Positions 12,498 to 25,600 of a stretch of DNA of 64,000 nt are shown here, in pieces. Source of the stretch: Rutidosis leptorrhynchoides (lineage: Eukaryota; Streptophyta; Magnoliopsida; Asterales; Asteraceae). Under the pieces are notes generated by a model. The model was not told where the DNA came from. It searched no databases and was given only the letters and a program-made list of their open reading frames with translations. Within the stretch, counting starts at the first letter, position 1, and each line of letters begins with the position of its first letter. The stretch covers positions 135,215,501 through 135,279,500 of the forward strand of contig NC_092343.1 in assembly GCF_046630445.1 (NCBI RefSeq). Reading direction: 5' to 3'. The position numbers were made by a program, and so were the translations under genes.

Positions 12498-12910
12498 AAT
12501 GCAAAACGATTAGATCACGAACGTATAAAATCGCACGCACAACTCCGTCCCATCTTGCTAAACACTCGTCGTACATCACTCGTTAGACGCGATTTGCACC
12601 CGTAATAAGGTTTGCAAGTTCTTATTACGCACGCACGCCGCATCGACTTGTTAGTACAACGACCGTCTCGCTCGATCACATAAACAAACACATCAAGATT
12701 CTACGCGATACAAACATACGCGAGAATTATTTTCACGACACAAATAACATATTAATAATATCCGCATTACTAATACAAACGTTAGTCAACCTATAACAAG
12801 GCACTAACTAAACCTATTCCTGACCCGTAATCCTACAAGTCCCGCAACAAAGTAAGCACACACAAAGTCTAAGTCTAGGCACCTATCTCAAGTCACCTAA
12901 ATCCCTTAGA

Positions 12911-12926
12911 CCATGCTCTGATACCA
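12911..12926 (-). other. Primer binding site of gag-only gypsy element
   Basis: On the minus strand this reads TGGTATCAGAGCATGG, the common initiator tRNA-Met primer site. It is two bases from the LTR at 12929, which makes that LTR the 5' one. Confidence 0.88.
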
Positions 12927-12928
12927 CT

Positions 12929-15753
12929 TGTAACAACCCAAACCAAACCACGACAATTCCCGTTAAATTTCACAACATAAAAAAAAAATTTCTGGTGCAG
13001 TTCATTTGCGCGGCGCGCCAGGTGGGTGCGCGGCGCGCCAAACCACCTGGACAGCCCGCTGTCCCCGGAAGTCAATTTAACGAAAATGTTTGACTAGTTC
13101 CCGACATTTTTAGCCAAAACGCTTTTAACCATAAATTCATATATATAAAACTAGCACGTTTAATTAATAAAATTGAGTTTACGAAGCGGGTCCCACAACG
13201 ACCCATTTTACCACCTTAAGTACCGAAATACAATATTTGACCAAAAGACTTTTAATACAACAAAGCCGAGCATGGCGATTGGGAATACGCTACCCAATCC
13301 TAAATGATCCAAAAGTAAGTCACTAAAGCAACTATGCACGTCTTCTAGTCCTCGCGCTTACCCGAGCCACCAATCTGCATGCAATCTATAAAAAGTGTCA
13401 ACAACGAGAGGGTAAGCTAACGCTTAGTGAATGATAATATACTACATACATATATATGCATAAAATGGACACGCCACATAAATAAACAAATACCGCATAC
13501 CGGAGCGTCCAAGCCTAAAGGCAAGCTAATCTAAGTATACCATACGATCACTAAGCAACAAGCTAATAATACCATCAATAAGGTAAGTTCACCAACGCCA
13601 ATGTGAACAACGCCAATAACTACCCCCGGAGGGTTAACTACATCACGACAACACAACATTAATCACGAATTAGCAATTCGACAATCATGCAACATATCGT
13701 GCATATACCAATAACCGCAAGTCCACAATAGCTAGCAATACCAAAAGCATATAGTTCATAATTAAATATGCCAATACATAACTCATACAACCATGGTTAA
13801 CCAAGTACACAAGAGAACGGTACATGAAAGTCCGTTGGAGTTCATAACATCCACTAGTGTTACTTACACATCGCGTAATCACTAGTCCCCCGGGTGATGT
13901 CTTAAACACCGCGACTAACTCACCCTTACAACAATGTGGCGTCTTAAACACCGCGACGAATCCACACTTCATTCAATACAATGAGTGGTGTCTTGAACAC
14001 CGCGACACTTCCACTCCCATGACATTGTGGTGTCTTAAACACCGCGACAATACCACAAGTCAATTACACAATGAGTAGTGTCTTAAACACCGCGACAATA
14101 CTACTCGTCAATTCCACAATGAGTAGTGTCTTAAACACCGCGATAATACTACTCGTTTCATAGAACGTGGTGTCTTAAACAACGCGACAATACCACATTC
14201 GTACAACACAATTAAATACATTACATACATACACGCATAATTATTCCACTCACAACCACGTGTGATAACGTACACCCAAAATGTGTACTTTGCCAAAGGT
14301 AGTCAACCAAAACGCACAACCGTGCCAATTGGACCTATGCACAAGTCCATCAAATCCACCTATATGTGAAGTGAGCTCTATAGCCGAGAATAACTTCACC
14401 CGACCCGCACCCATCCTACACATACATATGCATATAGGATATTAACACTCACCTTGAAGTCTTGATGAAAGCTTCCAAATAATCTGCAACTCGCCAATGG
14501 AAAATACCTATTCCATTATCATAATTACAACAATACACTTAGAATGGATTCACAAATCAACCCAAATTGACACTTAGTGCAAATTTGACCCAAATGCACT
14601 TCCAAGTACAAAACGCACCCAAAATTAACCAATAATCACTAACACAAGTGAGAATGGTCTTAATACGCCAATTAAACCCGATCATAGGTGTTAAACACCT
14701 ATCTTGCCCAAAATGACACTTAAACCCTAGTTTGACCCATAAGAAGTCAATATCACGCTATTAGCAAGTTTTGACACCAAAACATATTTAACTCGGTTTA
14801 ACACTTCAACTTAATCCATTTTAAGTTTATAAACTTTGTTAAATCGCCAATTGGGTCATAATCACCACCAAACCCTAATTTGACCCAAAGTCAAAGTTAG
14901 TCAACCAAATAACCCTAAATAGTTTTCAATACTTCCACAATCACTAAACCTAGTGATTAAACCCAATTTCAAGTTCTAAACATAACCAATTTGTTCACCA
15001 AACCGAAATCCACCAACAATAACAATAAACCCGATTACTAGCATCACTAAAGTCACTTCATCACCTAAAAGGGTTTTACAACCAATTAACTCAAAACCCT
15101 AACTTGAATATCAATTCACTAAGATGAAATTCGGAGTTAGAACTTACCAATACCGCCAAAATGATGCCGTTGACGAGTGGAACAACTTTGATACCCGAGC
15201 TTTGGTGAGAATCCAACTCCTTCTTCTCCAAATCAAGCTCTCTCTCACTAAAAGTGGGTTTCTCTCACTAGGGTTTGAAGAGAGTGTTTGTGGTGGGTGA
15301 GAATGTGATCCAAACTGATCAAAGGATCAGTTTTGATGACCCCAAACCGTCCCCAAGTGAAAAGACCAAAGTACCCTTCATTTAAAGCCTTTAAAAAGGC
15401 TGAAAATTGCTTCTGACCCATTCGGCGCGCCGCGCCACATTTTGGAGCGCCGCTCCACTCTGCAGGTCAGATTTCAGAAACTTGTTTTGGCCATAACTTT
15501 TTGACCGTAGCTCCGTTTTCGATGAATCAAATATCGTTGGAAACGTAATAAGATTTTCTTTCCAATGGTAAGGCTTTGAAACATCAACACAAACTTTATT
15601 TGGGGTTGAAAAGGTACGTACACACCTTGTACCTCAAACAACGTCCAGTTTTCCTTCGACGGTCGAGCAAGCAACACCTACATGTTGTGCACACTCCATA
15701 CACACATAGTACACCTTAAATACATTATGTACAATAAATATTTGGGTCTTACA
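12929..15753 (-). repeat. 5' LTR of gag-only gypsy element
   Basis: 2825 bp, the partner of 7196-10020 at a constant offset of 5733 bp. It carries the same GC-rich islands and the same hairpin array. It ends directly against the TCTCA duplication within the Athila-type protease region. Confidence 0.92.
13853..14196. repeat. Array of eight hairpins with covarying arms (right LTR)
   Basis: Second copy of the array at 8120-8463, offset by 5733 bp. The few differences from the left copy (for example CACAGCG versus CACCGCG) fall in or next to loops. Here the second hairpin arm reads GGGTGA/TCACCC, one pair longer than in the left copy. Confidence 0.85.
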
Positions 15754-18007
15754 TCTCATCATTACTAAGTGTCATTCTACCCTTTCTTACATCAAATAAC
15801 GCCCCGGTGGACGCTAAGAATGGTCGACCTAAAATTAGAGGAACGTTTGAGTCCTCTTCTATGTCAATGACAATGAATTCGACTAGAAAGGTTAAATTAC
15901 CTACTTGAACGGGTAGGTTGTCAGCAATTCCAACTGGGTGCTTAATGGTTTGATCAAGGAGTCGAACACTCATATCCGTTGGAGTTAACTCACCTACACC
16001 TAATCTCTTATATAATGAAAGAGGCATAACACTCACACTTGAACCTAAATCTGCTAGTGCATCATACATGACACAGTCACTAAGTAGACAAGGAACAATA
16101 AATTCACCCGGATCACCTACCCTAGGTGGAGGATTTGGTGGAACTGTCTTCACCGGGTTTACTTCTACTGTTTTTGTTTCTTGCACTTTTTTATTCTTCT
16201 TCTTCTTCTTTCCAGAGGTATCACAAACTTTATTACCTATTACTTGCTCATACTCAACTCCTTTTCTTGGAAACGGGATGGGTGGTCTGTATGGTGCCAC
16301 CACTGGCTTTACATACTCGGGTGGTGGTGGTGGTGTAACTTCTTCATTGTTACTTACATCTAAAACTTTCCCATCTTCTGGTATTGGTTTTTCAGAATTT
16401 GTTGATATCATGTTAACATTTTCATTCCGAGGATTTACTTCATTATTACTCGGTAGCTTTCCTTGTTCCCTTTCACTCATCAATCTAACAAGAGTACCTA
16501 CTTGTTTTTCTAGATTCAAAATGGAAGCTTGTTGAGTTCTAAATGACTGCTCAAACCTCTCATTCGTTTGGGTTTGAGTTTCAATAAATTGTGTTTGAGA
16601 TTCAACTAGCTTAAATACCACTTCTTCCAGATTTGACTTCTTCTCGTCGGTTTGTTGTGGTGGTTTATACAAGCCAGGTCTTTGTTGATTGAAAGTGTTG
16701 TTTTGAGTTGGTTGGTTATTCGGACCTTGTTGGTTATACGAGTTATTGTCGGGTCCTTTTGGATTGTAAAGAATGTTTTGATTTCGATTGAAGTTTGGCC
16801 TTGGCGGTTGATAATTATTCTGATAACTATTTTCCAGCCTTTGGTTCATGTAGACAACATTCTCACGTTGTTCCATCGTTTGTTCAATGTGACAGTCTTT
16901 CATTAAGTGTGGTCCACCGCATTGCTCACAACTGATTCGTATTGCGTGAATATCTTTATTCATCTTTTCCATTCGTCTTTCGAAAGCATCTATTTTTGCG
17001 GAAACGGAATCAAAGTCATGGCTAGAATCGGCTCTAGCCGCTTTAGATGAACGAAAAATATCTTTTTCTTGATGCCACTCATGAGAGTGGGAGGCTGTGT
17101 TATCAATAATTTTGTAAGCTTCAGTTGCGGTTTTCTTCATAATGGAACCACCAGCTGTTATGTCGATGTCTTTTCGTGTAGCAACGTTGACACCTTGGTA
17201 GAATATTTGTACTATTTGATAAGTGTCTAAACCGTGTTGAGAACATCCTCTCAACAACTTTCCAAATCTTGTCCACGCCTCATATAGAGTTTCATTTGGC
17301 TTTTGCGCGAACGTAACAATTTCTCCTTGAAGTCTCACGGCTTTGGATGCCGGAAAGAATTGTTTAAGAAATTTTTCAACTAAAACATCCCATGTGTCAA
17401 TCGCCCCTTCAGGTAACGATTCTAACCAATCTTTGGCTTCTCCCTTTAAAGTCCAGGGAAACAACATGAGATAGATCTGCTCATCTTCCACTTCTCGGAT
17501 TTTGAATAGTGTACAAATTCTTTTAAACGTACGAAGGTGTTCGTTAGGATCTTCATTCGGTGCACCACTGAATTGGCATTGGTTAGTTACCATGTGTAGA
17601 ATTTGTCCTTTGATTTCATAATCTGGCGCATTAACTTCTGGCTTAATAATGGCGTGACCTTGGCCCGTGCGTGTGGCTCTCATTCGATCTTCCATACTTA
17701 GAGGTTCCGTTACTTCCATAATTGAATTTGTTGAATACGAATCACTAGAGGATTCTGATTTAATGGTTTGTGGCTCAGGAGGAATAATTAGTGGTTCAGG
17801 ATCTTGGAATTGTCCTTGAATATGCTCCGGGTTCTTAATTGTGAAGTCGGGTTCAAAAGATGGATTATCGGAAATTTGAGTTGGAGTTCTTGTTCGACTA
17901 GATGACGATTCTAAAGAAAAATCAACGGCGACAATATTTGCTAGATGTCTTGATCGAGTTACAGGTGGTGAACGTATGAAAGGTGGTGAACGTTTTGCTC
18001 GGTGCAT
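15754..18007 (-). pseudogene. Athila-type gag-protease, main part
   Basis: About 750 residues on the minus strand. A basic N-terminus is followed by a gag core (around residues 110-320, with FPWTLKGEAKDWLESLP, typical of Athila gag), a zinc-knuckle-like CEQCGGPHLMKDC near 365, and a Gln/Asn-rich and coiled stretch. A retropepsin-like region follows (around 630-740), with the active-site motif ADLGSSVSVMP and the flap-side LILGRPFLAS. Gag would form particles and the protease would process them. The gene is interrupted at its 3' side by the insertion of the 7196-15753 element, so the copy is broken. The ATG at 18007 lies about 1.1 kb after the primer site. Confidence 0.85.
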
Positions 18008-18239
18008 TCACAGAATATCCTATTAGTTATAAAAATAAGAAAAACTTATATAAGTTGTCCAATCAATAGACTTTTCTGATTTTGCCCACGTTTCGAATAG
18101 CCAAAAGATGCAGCAGAGGGGCAGGATTCGTTTGGTCTCAATATAATTGAGTACTGTTTGGCTCCAATAACCCGGTCCACGTACAAATCCAACTATTACT
18201 ACGAACCAGAAAATTTTGATGTCTATCAATTTAACCACT

Positions 18240-19140
18240 TAAAATAAATTTTCGTAATTTTAAGAAATTTAGAGAAGAAGTAGAAAAAAATCTAAGTCCT
18301 AAAAACTAGAATGGCGAGAAATAAGAAAGAAAAAGATTGCGCGTCGAAAAAGGTCGAAAAATAAAAAGGTCGAAAAATAGGCGTCGAAAAATAAAAATAA
18401 GAAAGTAGTGCGAAATACGGCGTCGTAAAATTCTAAAGCACCTAAAACTTAATCTAAGGAATAAGCACTTAAGGGATTTTACGGCAAAGCCTAAAAATTC
18501 TAGAAGTAAAAATAACTATGGCAAAACTAAACTTAATACTAAAAGTTGCGACTATAGTCTAAAAATCTAAAGGTAATAAAACTAAAAAAAAACAATTTTT
18601 TTTATAGACAAAATCTTAAAAAATATATATTTTTTTTAATAATTTTTTTTTTAATTTTTTACGTTTTTTTTTTTACGTTTTTTTTTTTAAGTTTTTTTTT
18701 TTTTTTTTTTACGTTTTTTTTTTTTAAAAACGAATTTTTTTTTCTAAAAAAAAACGTTTTTTTTTTTTACAATTTTTTTTTTAAAAAATGATTTTTTTTA
18801 CAAATTAATACTTTTTTTTATAATTATTATTTTTTTTTCAAAACTTTTTTTTTAATTCATTTACTATTCATGAATAGTAAATGAAAAAAAATTAATTAAT
18901 TTACTATTCACATGAAAGCGACATGATAGAAATTATTAATTACAATTTACATAATATATCCCTGAAGTATTTAATAAATACGACTTTTTAAAACTTTTAC
19001 GATTCAAAATATATTCTAAAATATTATTATATTATTATATTCTATTTCAATATTATTATATTATTATATTCTATTTCAATATTATTATATTATTATATTT
19101 TATTTCAATATTATTATAATTAAAAATATAGCGTTTTAGC
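18240..19140 (-). other. A/T low-complexity leader of Athila-type element
   Basis: This stretch separates the primer site from gag. 18580-18870 is dominated by long T runs broken by ACG (plus strand), and no coding frame is present. At 19019-19112 a unit of about 31 bp (TATTATTATATTCTATTTCA core) is repeated three times. Confidence 0.75.
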
Positions 19141-19160
19141 GCTCCCCGGCAGCGGCGCCA
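19141..19160 (-). other. Athila-type primer binding site (tRNA-Asp type)
   Basis: On the minus strand this reads TGGCGCCGCTGCCGGGGAGC, which closely resembles the tRNA-Asp-type primer site of Athila elements. It is six bases from the LTR edge at 19167. This supports the family call independently of the gag sequence. Confidence 0.88.
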
Positions 19161-19166
19161 AAAACT

Positions 19167-20992
19167 TGGTGATGTAGCGTGAGGGTACGAAATAGTATTA
19201 TTTTTAATACAAAATACTACAAAATATGACACAAGTTTTATTAATTTACGGATGGGATATACCTAAACCTTGCTACAACACTATAGGCAGTGTACCTAAT
19301 CGTAGAGTAGTGTAGTTTTTAGTAAGTCCGGTTCGTTCCACAGGGAGCTGGTGATACTTACTATATTTTTAACTATATTTATACAAAATATATATAATTA
19401 TATAAGTAGTAATATTATTATAAAAGGGGGGTTTTACCGTTTAATGACCGGTTTGTCGATTCTATATTTTAAGCGTAAAGATAAATGACGATAATTAAAG
19501 TGCGTAAAATAATGACAATAAATAAAATGACAGTAAATAAAATTGCGAGTAATAAAATGACAGTAAATAAAGATACGATGAGAAATATAATAAAAGAATT
19601 ATGCTTATTTAAACTTCCGTAATCATGATGTTTGACGTGTTGATTTTAATTTATTACCATGGGTTAATTGTCCTTTGTCCTGGTTTATTTGATACGTCTA
19701 TCTGGTTTTTGTCCATAATAGTCCATCGGTCATAAAAATAAAGTGCGAGTATCCTCGTCAAATTACCCTTATACCCGAAGTCAAATATTCCAACTGATTA
19801 AGGATTTAAACTGTGACGCAGTTATCACTTCTGTCAACAATTACACCAGTTATCACTGTATGTAATCCACCCCTGTTTTAATTAGTTTATGAATATTAAT
19901 TCATCCACTTGATCAGAATGAATAATCAATTACCCAACCCAATTGATTAATTAAATGATTATAACAGATTCCATATGAACATCACTAAATAGGACAACCA
20001 TAATCATTATTAATTATTAGGTTAATTAATTTGAAGATAGGTTCGACAGACTCCAATGAGTTGTCACTCAATTAGACAATACCCCCCATCTATTAATAGT
20101 CAATAGTTCAATTTCCACAAGTGTCGGTCTTTTGCCCAAACCTTAATTATGGTCCAAAGTTCAATAACCCCTTCTTAATATTTTAGCCCAACATCACGAT
20201 TACTTCGGCTCAAATAAGCATAATAATAACTTAGTTACGATACATTAATGTAAAAAGGTTGAACATAACTTACAATGATTAAAAATAGCGTAGCGTTACA
20301 CGGACAGAATTTCGACTTACACACTCAAACGATCTCTATCATAAATCTTATTATTATCATAATTTAAAATTAAAATTAAGATTATTGTTATATCTTATTA
20401 AGTTAACATTATGATAGAGATATAGAATATAGATATTGATAATAGATAGATGGATCGATATATAGATTTAGGATAGAAAAATGTATATTTCAATTGATCG
20501 TTACATAGCCTTTTATAGGCGAAATTAGAAATTGAATTTTCATTTACGACCCCTGAACTATGCTCAATTAACAACTTTTTATTATTTAATATTATTCTTA
20601 TTATGAATTATTTAAATATTATATTTTATTCTTGTGCATAGTTGACTCGTAATTTTTACACCGTTGCGTCGAGCGTTGAGAGTTGGTTCATGTCCTGGTT
20701 CCGGATTTTCGAACGTCCTTGCGTACTATTTTATATCGTGTACTTTGCGTTTTGTAACTTGTACTCTTGTCATTTTTAGACGTTCTTCATCAATAATTTG
20801 AACCTTTTTAATTGTATCTTGTACTTTTGAGCTTTTTGGACCTTTTTGTCTTCAATTTGTCAAATCTGCCTTTTGTCTTCGCACTTATTTAATATAAACG
20901 AATATCACTTGAAAATGGAACAATTGCAACTAAAATCTTGTCTTTCTTGGGGGATAATGCTATGAAATATATGTTCCTTTTTAGCCTTATCA
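19167..20992 (-). repeat. 5' LTR of Athila-type element
   Basis: 1826 bp, the partner of 2570-4395 with two differences seen by eye. It is followed by the CGGAT duplication at 20993-20997. Confidence 0.92.
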
Positions 20993-20997
20993 CGGAT

Positions 20998-21427
20998 GTA
21001 TGCAACTTTCTTATTAATGAATAGAAGTTACTGTTGTTTAATATTTGTACGGTGTTCTATTTACGCTACCGTATGATGATTTCGTGGTATCTTTATCTAG
21101 TTTGCGTTACTTGATTAACATCTATTGTGTTGATCCTATGTTGGTTACCATATGTCTAATATTATGGGTTATTGAATGCTGGATTTTGACTTAAGTCGAA
21201 ACTTTTGTTCAGAAGAACAATGGCAAATGGAAGAGTCCCAAGGGAAACGCCCACAAACGGCACAGATTGAGGAGATGATTGTTGCGCGAGTAGCCGCAGC
21301 TATGGCGGATGCCAATCCCCAAGCTCCACTGGCTAACCAGAACATCCAGAACGGGTGCACCTATAAGGAATTTCAGAGATGTAAGCCCCAAAATTTCAGG
21401 GGTACTGAAGGGCCAGTTGGTTATTAG
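20998..21427 (+). pseudogene. Leader and gag N-terminus of the outermost gypsy element
   Basis: The sequence resumes the outermost plus-strand element after the Athila-type insertion. The frame from 21176 encodes an N-terminal gag segment whose end (GCTYKEFQRCKPQNFRGTEG) matches the same segment of the young element's gag at about 28050-28110. The element is lost beyond about 21427, where copia sequence begins. Only a fragment remains. Confidence 0.75.
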
Positions 21428-22681
21428 AGGGTGAGGTAGAAGTGTTATCAGATACAACATTGTTTGCTTTGAAATCTCATTAAAGCCAGAATTATTGGGT
21501 TTTTTAAAGTTGGGTGGGAAGCCAATAATCTTATAACACCTGTCTATAGTGTGACCAATTTTATTACACTTGAAGCATCGTAGGTTAGGGATGGGTCCTC
21601 TTTGATTATTGTGTCTTGTAAAACTGTTTTCCCCCCATTATTAGAAAAATTGGGTTTATTGGTTTGAGCAACAAAAGCAGAGTGTTGAACTTTAGCATTG
21701 TTATTTCTAGAGGAAGAACCTCTGTGAGATTCTTCTCTACAAATAATAGCAAATGCAGCTTTAACATCAGGGAAGGGGTCAATCATCAGAATATTACTTC
21801 TAGTGTGCATATAAGTGTCATCAAGCCACATAAGAAACTGCATACATCTCATTAATTTATCATGTTTTTTAAAACCAGCAGCAACATCACAAGTACAGGT
21901 AACAAGATTAAGCATGTCATCATATTGTTTCCATAAAGTATTTAATTTATGAAAGTATTCAGAGACACTAGAACCATTTTGCTTAATAGTGTTAATTTTA
22001 GCATGCAGATTAAACATGTTAGACCCATCAACCTTGTCATAGATTTCTTTTAGTACAACAGAGGCAATGGAAGAAAAAATTTGACCACAATATAACTCCT
22101 CAGATAAATACCCAAGTATCCATGACAAGACAACGGAGTTACACCTATCCCATTAGGAAGAAAGCACATCATTAGTAATATTCTTAACACAGGTTCCATC
22201 TACAAACCCTAATTTATTTTTAGTTGAAAGTGCAAGAAGAATGGACCTACTCCATATTTGATAGTTTTCCGTCCCCATAAGTTTAACAGATATTAAAGGT
22301 GTACCAGTTGTGTCACTGGCATGCAAATACAAGGGGTCACCAAAATCAAGTTTATTTATCAGAGTAATAGCAAAATCGGCAGTTTCATCACCCATGGCAA
22401 AAGACAAATAAAGATAAAGCACACAGAGCAAGCAATAAACACAAGCAGAAGAAACAAACATGCAAACATGCAGTAATAATATCAGCAATACAGAGTAATA
22501 AATCATGAGTAAATAACGAAAACAACCACAATTGGCAACAAGACAACACCCTGCACAGTTAGAAGAACAAACAGGATATATATATATGAAAAAAAACAAT
22601 TCGACACAGACATAATAGAGTTATTTAGTCTAGAAGGAGTCCCTTCTAGACAACTCCGATAGGTGCAGGAGACAAGTATAT
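21428..22681 (-). pseudogene. Ty1/copia gag fragment
   Basis: The minus-strand coding remnant starts at about 22395. It has the copia gag N-terminal block (PLYLHASDTTGTPLISVKL, then NYQIWSRSILLALSTKNKL), the central region with the CDVAAGFKKHDKLMRCMQFL segment, and a zinc knuckle (CFKCNKIGHTIDRCYKIIGF) near 21510-21560. No integrase or polymerase follows before the junction at 21428. The young Tekay element has inserted just upstream of it. The copy is broken, with a few breaks. Confidence 0.8.
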
Positions 22682-25600
22682 TGTAGTGACCCGAACTTTT
22701 CCATGTTTATATATATTAATTGAGATTGATATTTACATGATTAAATGTTTCCAACATGTTAAGCAATCAAACTTGTTAAGACTTGATTAATTGAAATATG
22801 TTTCATATAGACAATTGACCACCCAAGTTGATCGGTGATTCACGAACGTTAAAACTTGTAAAAACTATATGATGACATATATATGGATATGTATATATAG
22901 TTAACATGATACTATGATAAGAAAACATATCATAAAGTATATTAACAATGAACTACATATGTAAAAACAAGACTACTAACTTAATGATTTTTAAACGAGA
23001 CATATATGTAACGATTATCGTTGTAAAGACATTTAATGTATATATATCATATTAAGAGATATTCATACATGATAATATCATGATAATATAATAATTTAAA
23101 ATCTCATTTGATATTATAAACATTGGGTTAACAACATTTAACAAGATCGTTAACCTAAAGGTTTCAAAACAACACTTACATGTAACGACTAACGATGACT
23201 TAACGACTCAGTTAAAATGTATATACATGTAGTGTTTTAATATGTATTTATACACTTTTGAAAGACTTCAATACACTTATCAAAATACTTCTACTTAACA
23301 AAAATGCTTACAATTACATCCTCGTTCAGTTTCATCAACAATTCTACTCGTATGCACCCGTATTCGTACTCGTACAATACACAGCTTTTAGATGTATGTA
23401 CTATTGGTATATACACTCCAATGATCAGCTCTTAGCAGCCCATGTGAGTCACCTAACACATGTGGGAACCATCATTTGGAAACTAGCATGAAATATCTCA
23501 TAAAATTACAAAAATATGAGTAATCATTCATGACTTATTTACATGAAAACAAAATTACATATCCTTTATATCTAATCCATACACCAACGACCAAAAACAC
23601 CTACAAACACTTTCATTCTTCAATTTTATTCATCTAATTGATCTCTCTCAAGTTCTATCTTCAAGTTCTAAGTGTTCTTCATAAATTCCAAAAGTTCTAG
23701 TTTCATAAAATCAAGAATACTTTCAAGTTTGCTAGCTCACTTCCAATCTTGTAAGGTGATCATCCAACCTCAAGAAATCTTTGTTTCTTACAGTAGGTTA
23801 TCATTCTAATACAAGGTAATAATCATATTCAAACTTTGGTTCAATTTCTATAACTATAACAATCTTATTTCAAGTGATGATCTTACTTGAACTTGTTTTC
23901 GTGTCATGATTCTGCTTCAAGAACTTCGAGCCATCCAAGGATCCATTGAAGCTAGATCCATTTTTCTCTTTTCCAGTAGGTTTATCCAAGGAAATTAAGG
24001 TAGTAATGATGTTCATAACATCATTCGATTCATACATATAAAGCTATCTTATTCGAAGGTTTAAACTTGTAATCACTAGAACATAGTTTAGTTAATTCTA
24101 AACTTGTTCGCAAACAAAAGTTAATCCTTCTAACTTGACTTTTAAAATCAACTAAACACATGTTCTATATCTATATGATATGCTAACTTAATGACTTAAA
24201 ACCTGGAAACACGAAAAACACCGTAAAACCGGATTTACGCCGTCGTAGTAACACCGCGGGCTGTTTTGGGTTAGTTAATTAAAAACTATGATAAACTTTG
24301 ATTTAAAAGTTGTTATTCTGAGAAAATGATTTTTATTATGAACATGAAACTATATCCAAAAATTATGGTTAAACTCAAAGTGGAAGTATGTTTTCTAAAA
24401 TGGTCATCTAGACGTCGTTCTTTCGACTGAAATGACTACCTTTACAAAAACGACTTGTAACTTATTTTTCCGACTATAAACCTATTCTTTTTCTGTTTAG
24501 ATTCATAAAATAGAGTTCAATATGAAACCATAGCAATTTGATTCACTCAAAACGGATTTAAAATGAAGAAGTTATGGGTAAAACAAGATTGGATAATTTT
24601 TCTCATTTTAGCTACGTGAAAATTGGTAACAAATCTATTCCAACCATAACTTAATCAACTTGTATTGTATATTATGTAATCTTGAGATACCATAGACACG
24701 TATACAATGTTTCGACCTATCATGTCGACACATCTATATATATTTCGGAACAACCATAGACACTCTATATGTGAATGTTGGAGTTAGCTATACAGGGTTG
24801 AGGTTGATTCCAAAATATATATAGTTTGAGTTGTGATCAATACTGAGATACGTATACACTGGGTCGTGGATTGATTCAAGATAATATTTATCGATTTATT
24901 TCTGTACATCTAACTGTGGACAACTAGTTGTAGATTACTAACGAGGACAGCTGACTTAATAAACTTAAAACATCAAAATATATTAAAAGTGTTGTAAATA
25001 TATTTTGAACATACTTTGATATATATATATATATTGTTATAGGTTCGTGAATCAACCAGTGGCCAAGTCTTACTTCCCGACGAAGTAAAAATCTGTGAAA
25101 GTGAGTTATAGTCCCACTTTTAAAATCTAATATTTTTGGGATGAGAATACATGCAGGTTTTATAAATGATTTACAAAATAGACACAAGTACGTGAAACTA
25201 CATTCTATGGTTGAATTATCGAAATCGAATATGCCCCTTTTTATTAAGTCTGGTAATCTAAGAATTAGGGAACAGACACCCTAATTGACGCGAATCCTGA
25301 AGATAGATCTATTGGGCCTAACAAACCCCATCCAAAGTACCGGATGCTTTAGTACTTCGAAATTTATATCATATCCGAAGGGTGTCCAGGAATGATGGGG
25401 ATATTCTTATATATGCATCTTGTTAATGTCGGTTACCAGGTGTTCACCATATGAATGATTTTTATCTCTATGTATGGGATGTGTATTGAAATATGAAATC
25501 TTGTGGTCTATTGTTACGATTTGATATATATAGGTTAAACCTATAACTCACCAACATTTTTGTTGACGTTTAAAGCATGTTTATTCTCAGGTGAATATTA

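Larger units (their letters stand above)
7196..15753 (-). mobile_element. Gag-only Ty3/gypsy element (TR-GAG-like) nested in the Athila-type element
   Basis: Two 2825-bp LTRs (7196-10020 and 12929-15753) with a perfect TCTCA duplication at 7191-7195 and 15754-15758. In its own orientation the LTR runs TGTAAGACCC...GGGTTGTTACA. A tRNA-Met-type primer site abuts the right LTR and a polypurine tract (CTAAGTGGGGGAGAG on the minus strand, about 10021-10040) abuts the left LTR, so the element is minus-strand. The internal region is only about 2.9 kb and shows only gag remnants, with no polymerase or integrase. By eye the LTRs differ at 12 positions (0.42%), about 0.16 million years at an assumed 1.3e-8. 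It is broken and non-autonomous. Confidence 0.92.
2570..20992 (-). mobile_element. Athila-type Ty3/gypsy element, gag-protease only (TR-GAG-like), nested
   Basis: Two 1826-bp LTRs (2570-4395 and 19167-20992) flank the element, with a CGGAT target duplication at 2565-2569 and 20993-20997. In its own orientation the LTR runs TGATAAGGC...ATCACCA. Next to the right LTR is an Athila-style tRNA-Asp-type primer site, and gag-protease lies beyond it. No reverse transcriptase, RNase H or integrase was seen, so it looks non-autonomous. By eye the two LTRs differ at only two positions, so it is very young (about 40,000 years at an assumed 1.3e-8 substitutions per site per year). It sits inside an older gypsy leader and is itself broken by the insertion of another gypsy element at 7196-15753. 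Confidence 0.9.

Noticed and set aside
16068-16906. Plus-strand reading frames over the Athila-type gag-protease
   Set aside because: Antisense shadows of a well-supported minus-strand gene.
23258-25187. Short reading frames in the young chromovirus LTR (again at 33119-35048)
   Set aside because: Present in both LTRs, low complexity and no family match recognised; treated as non-coding.
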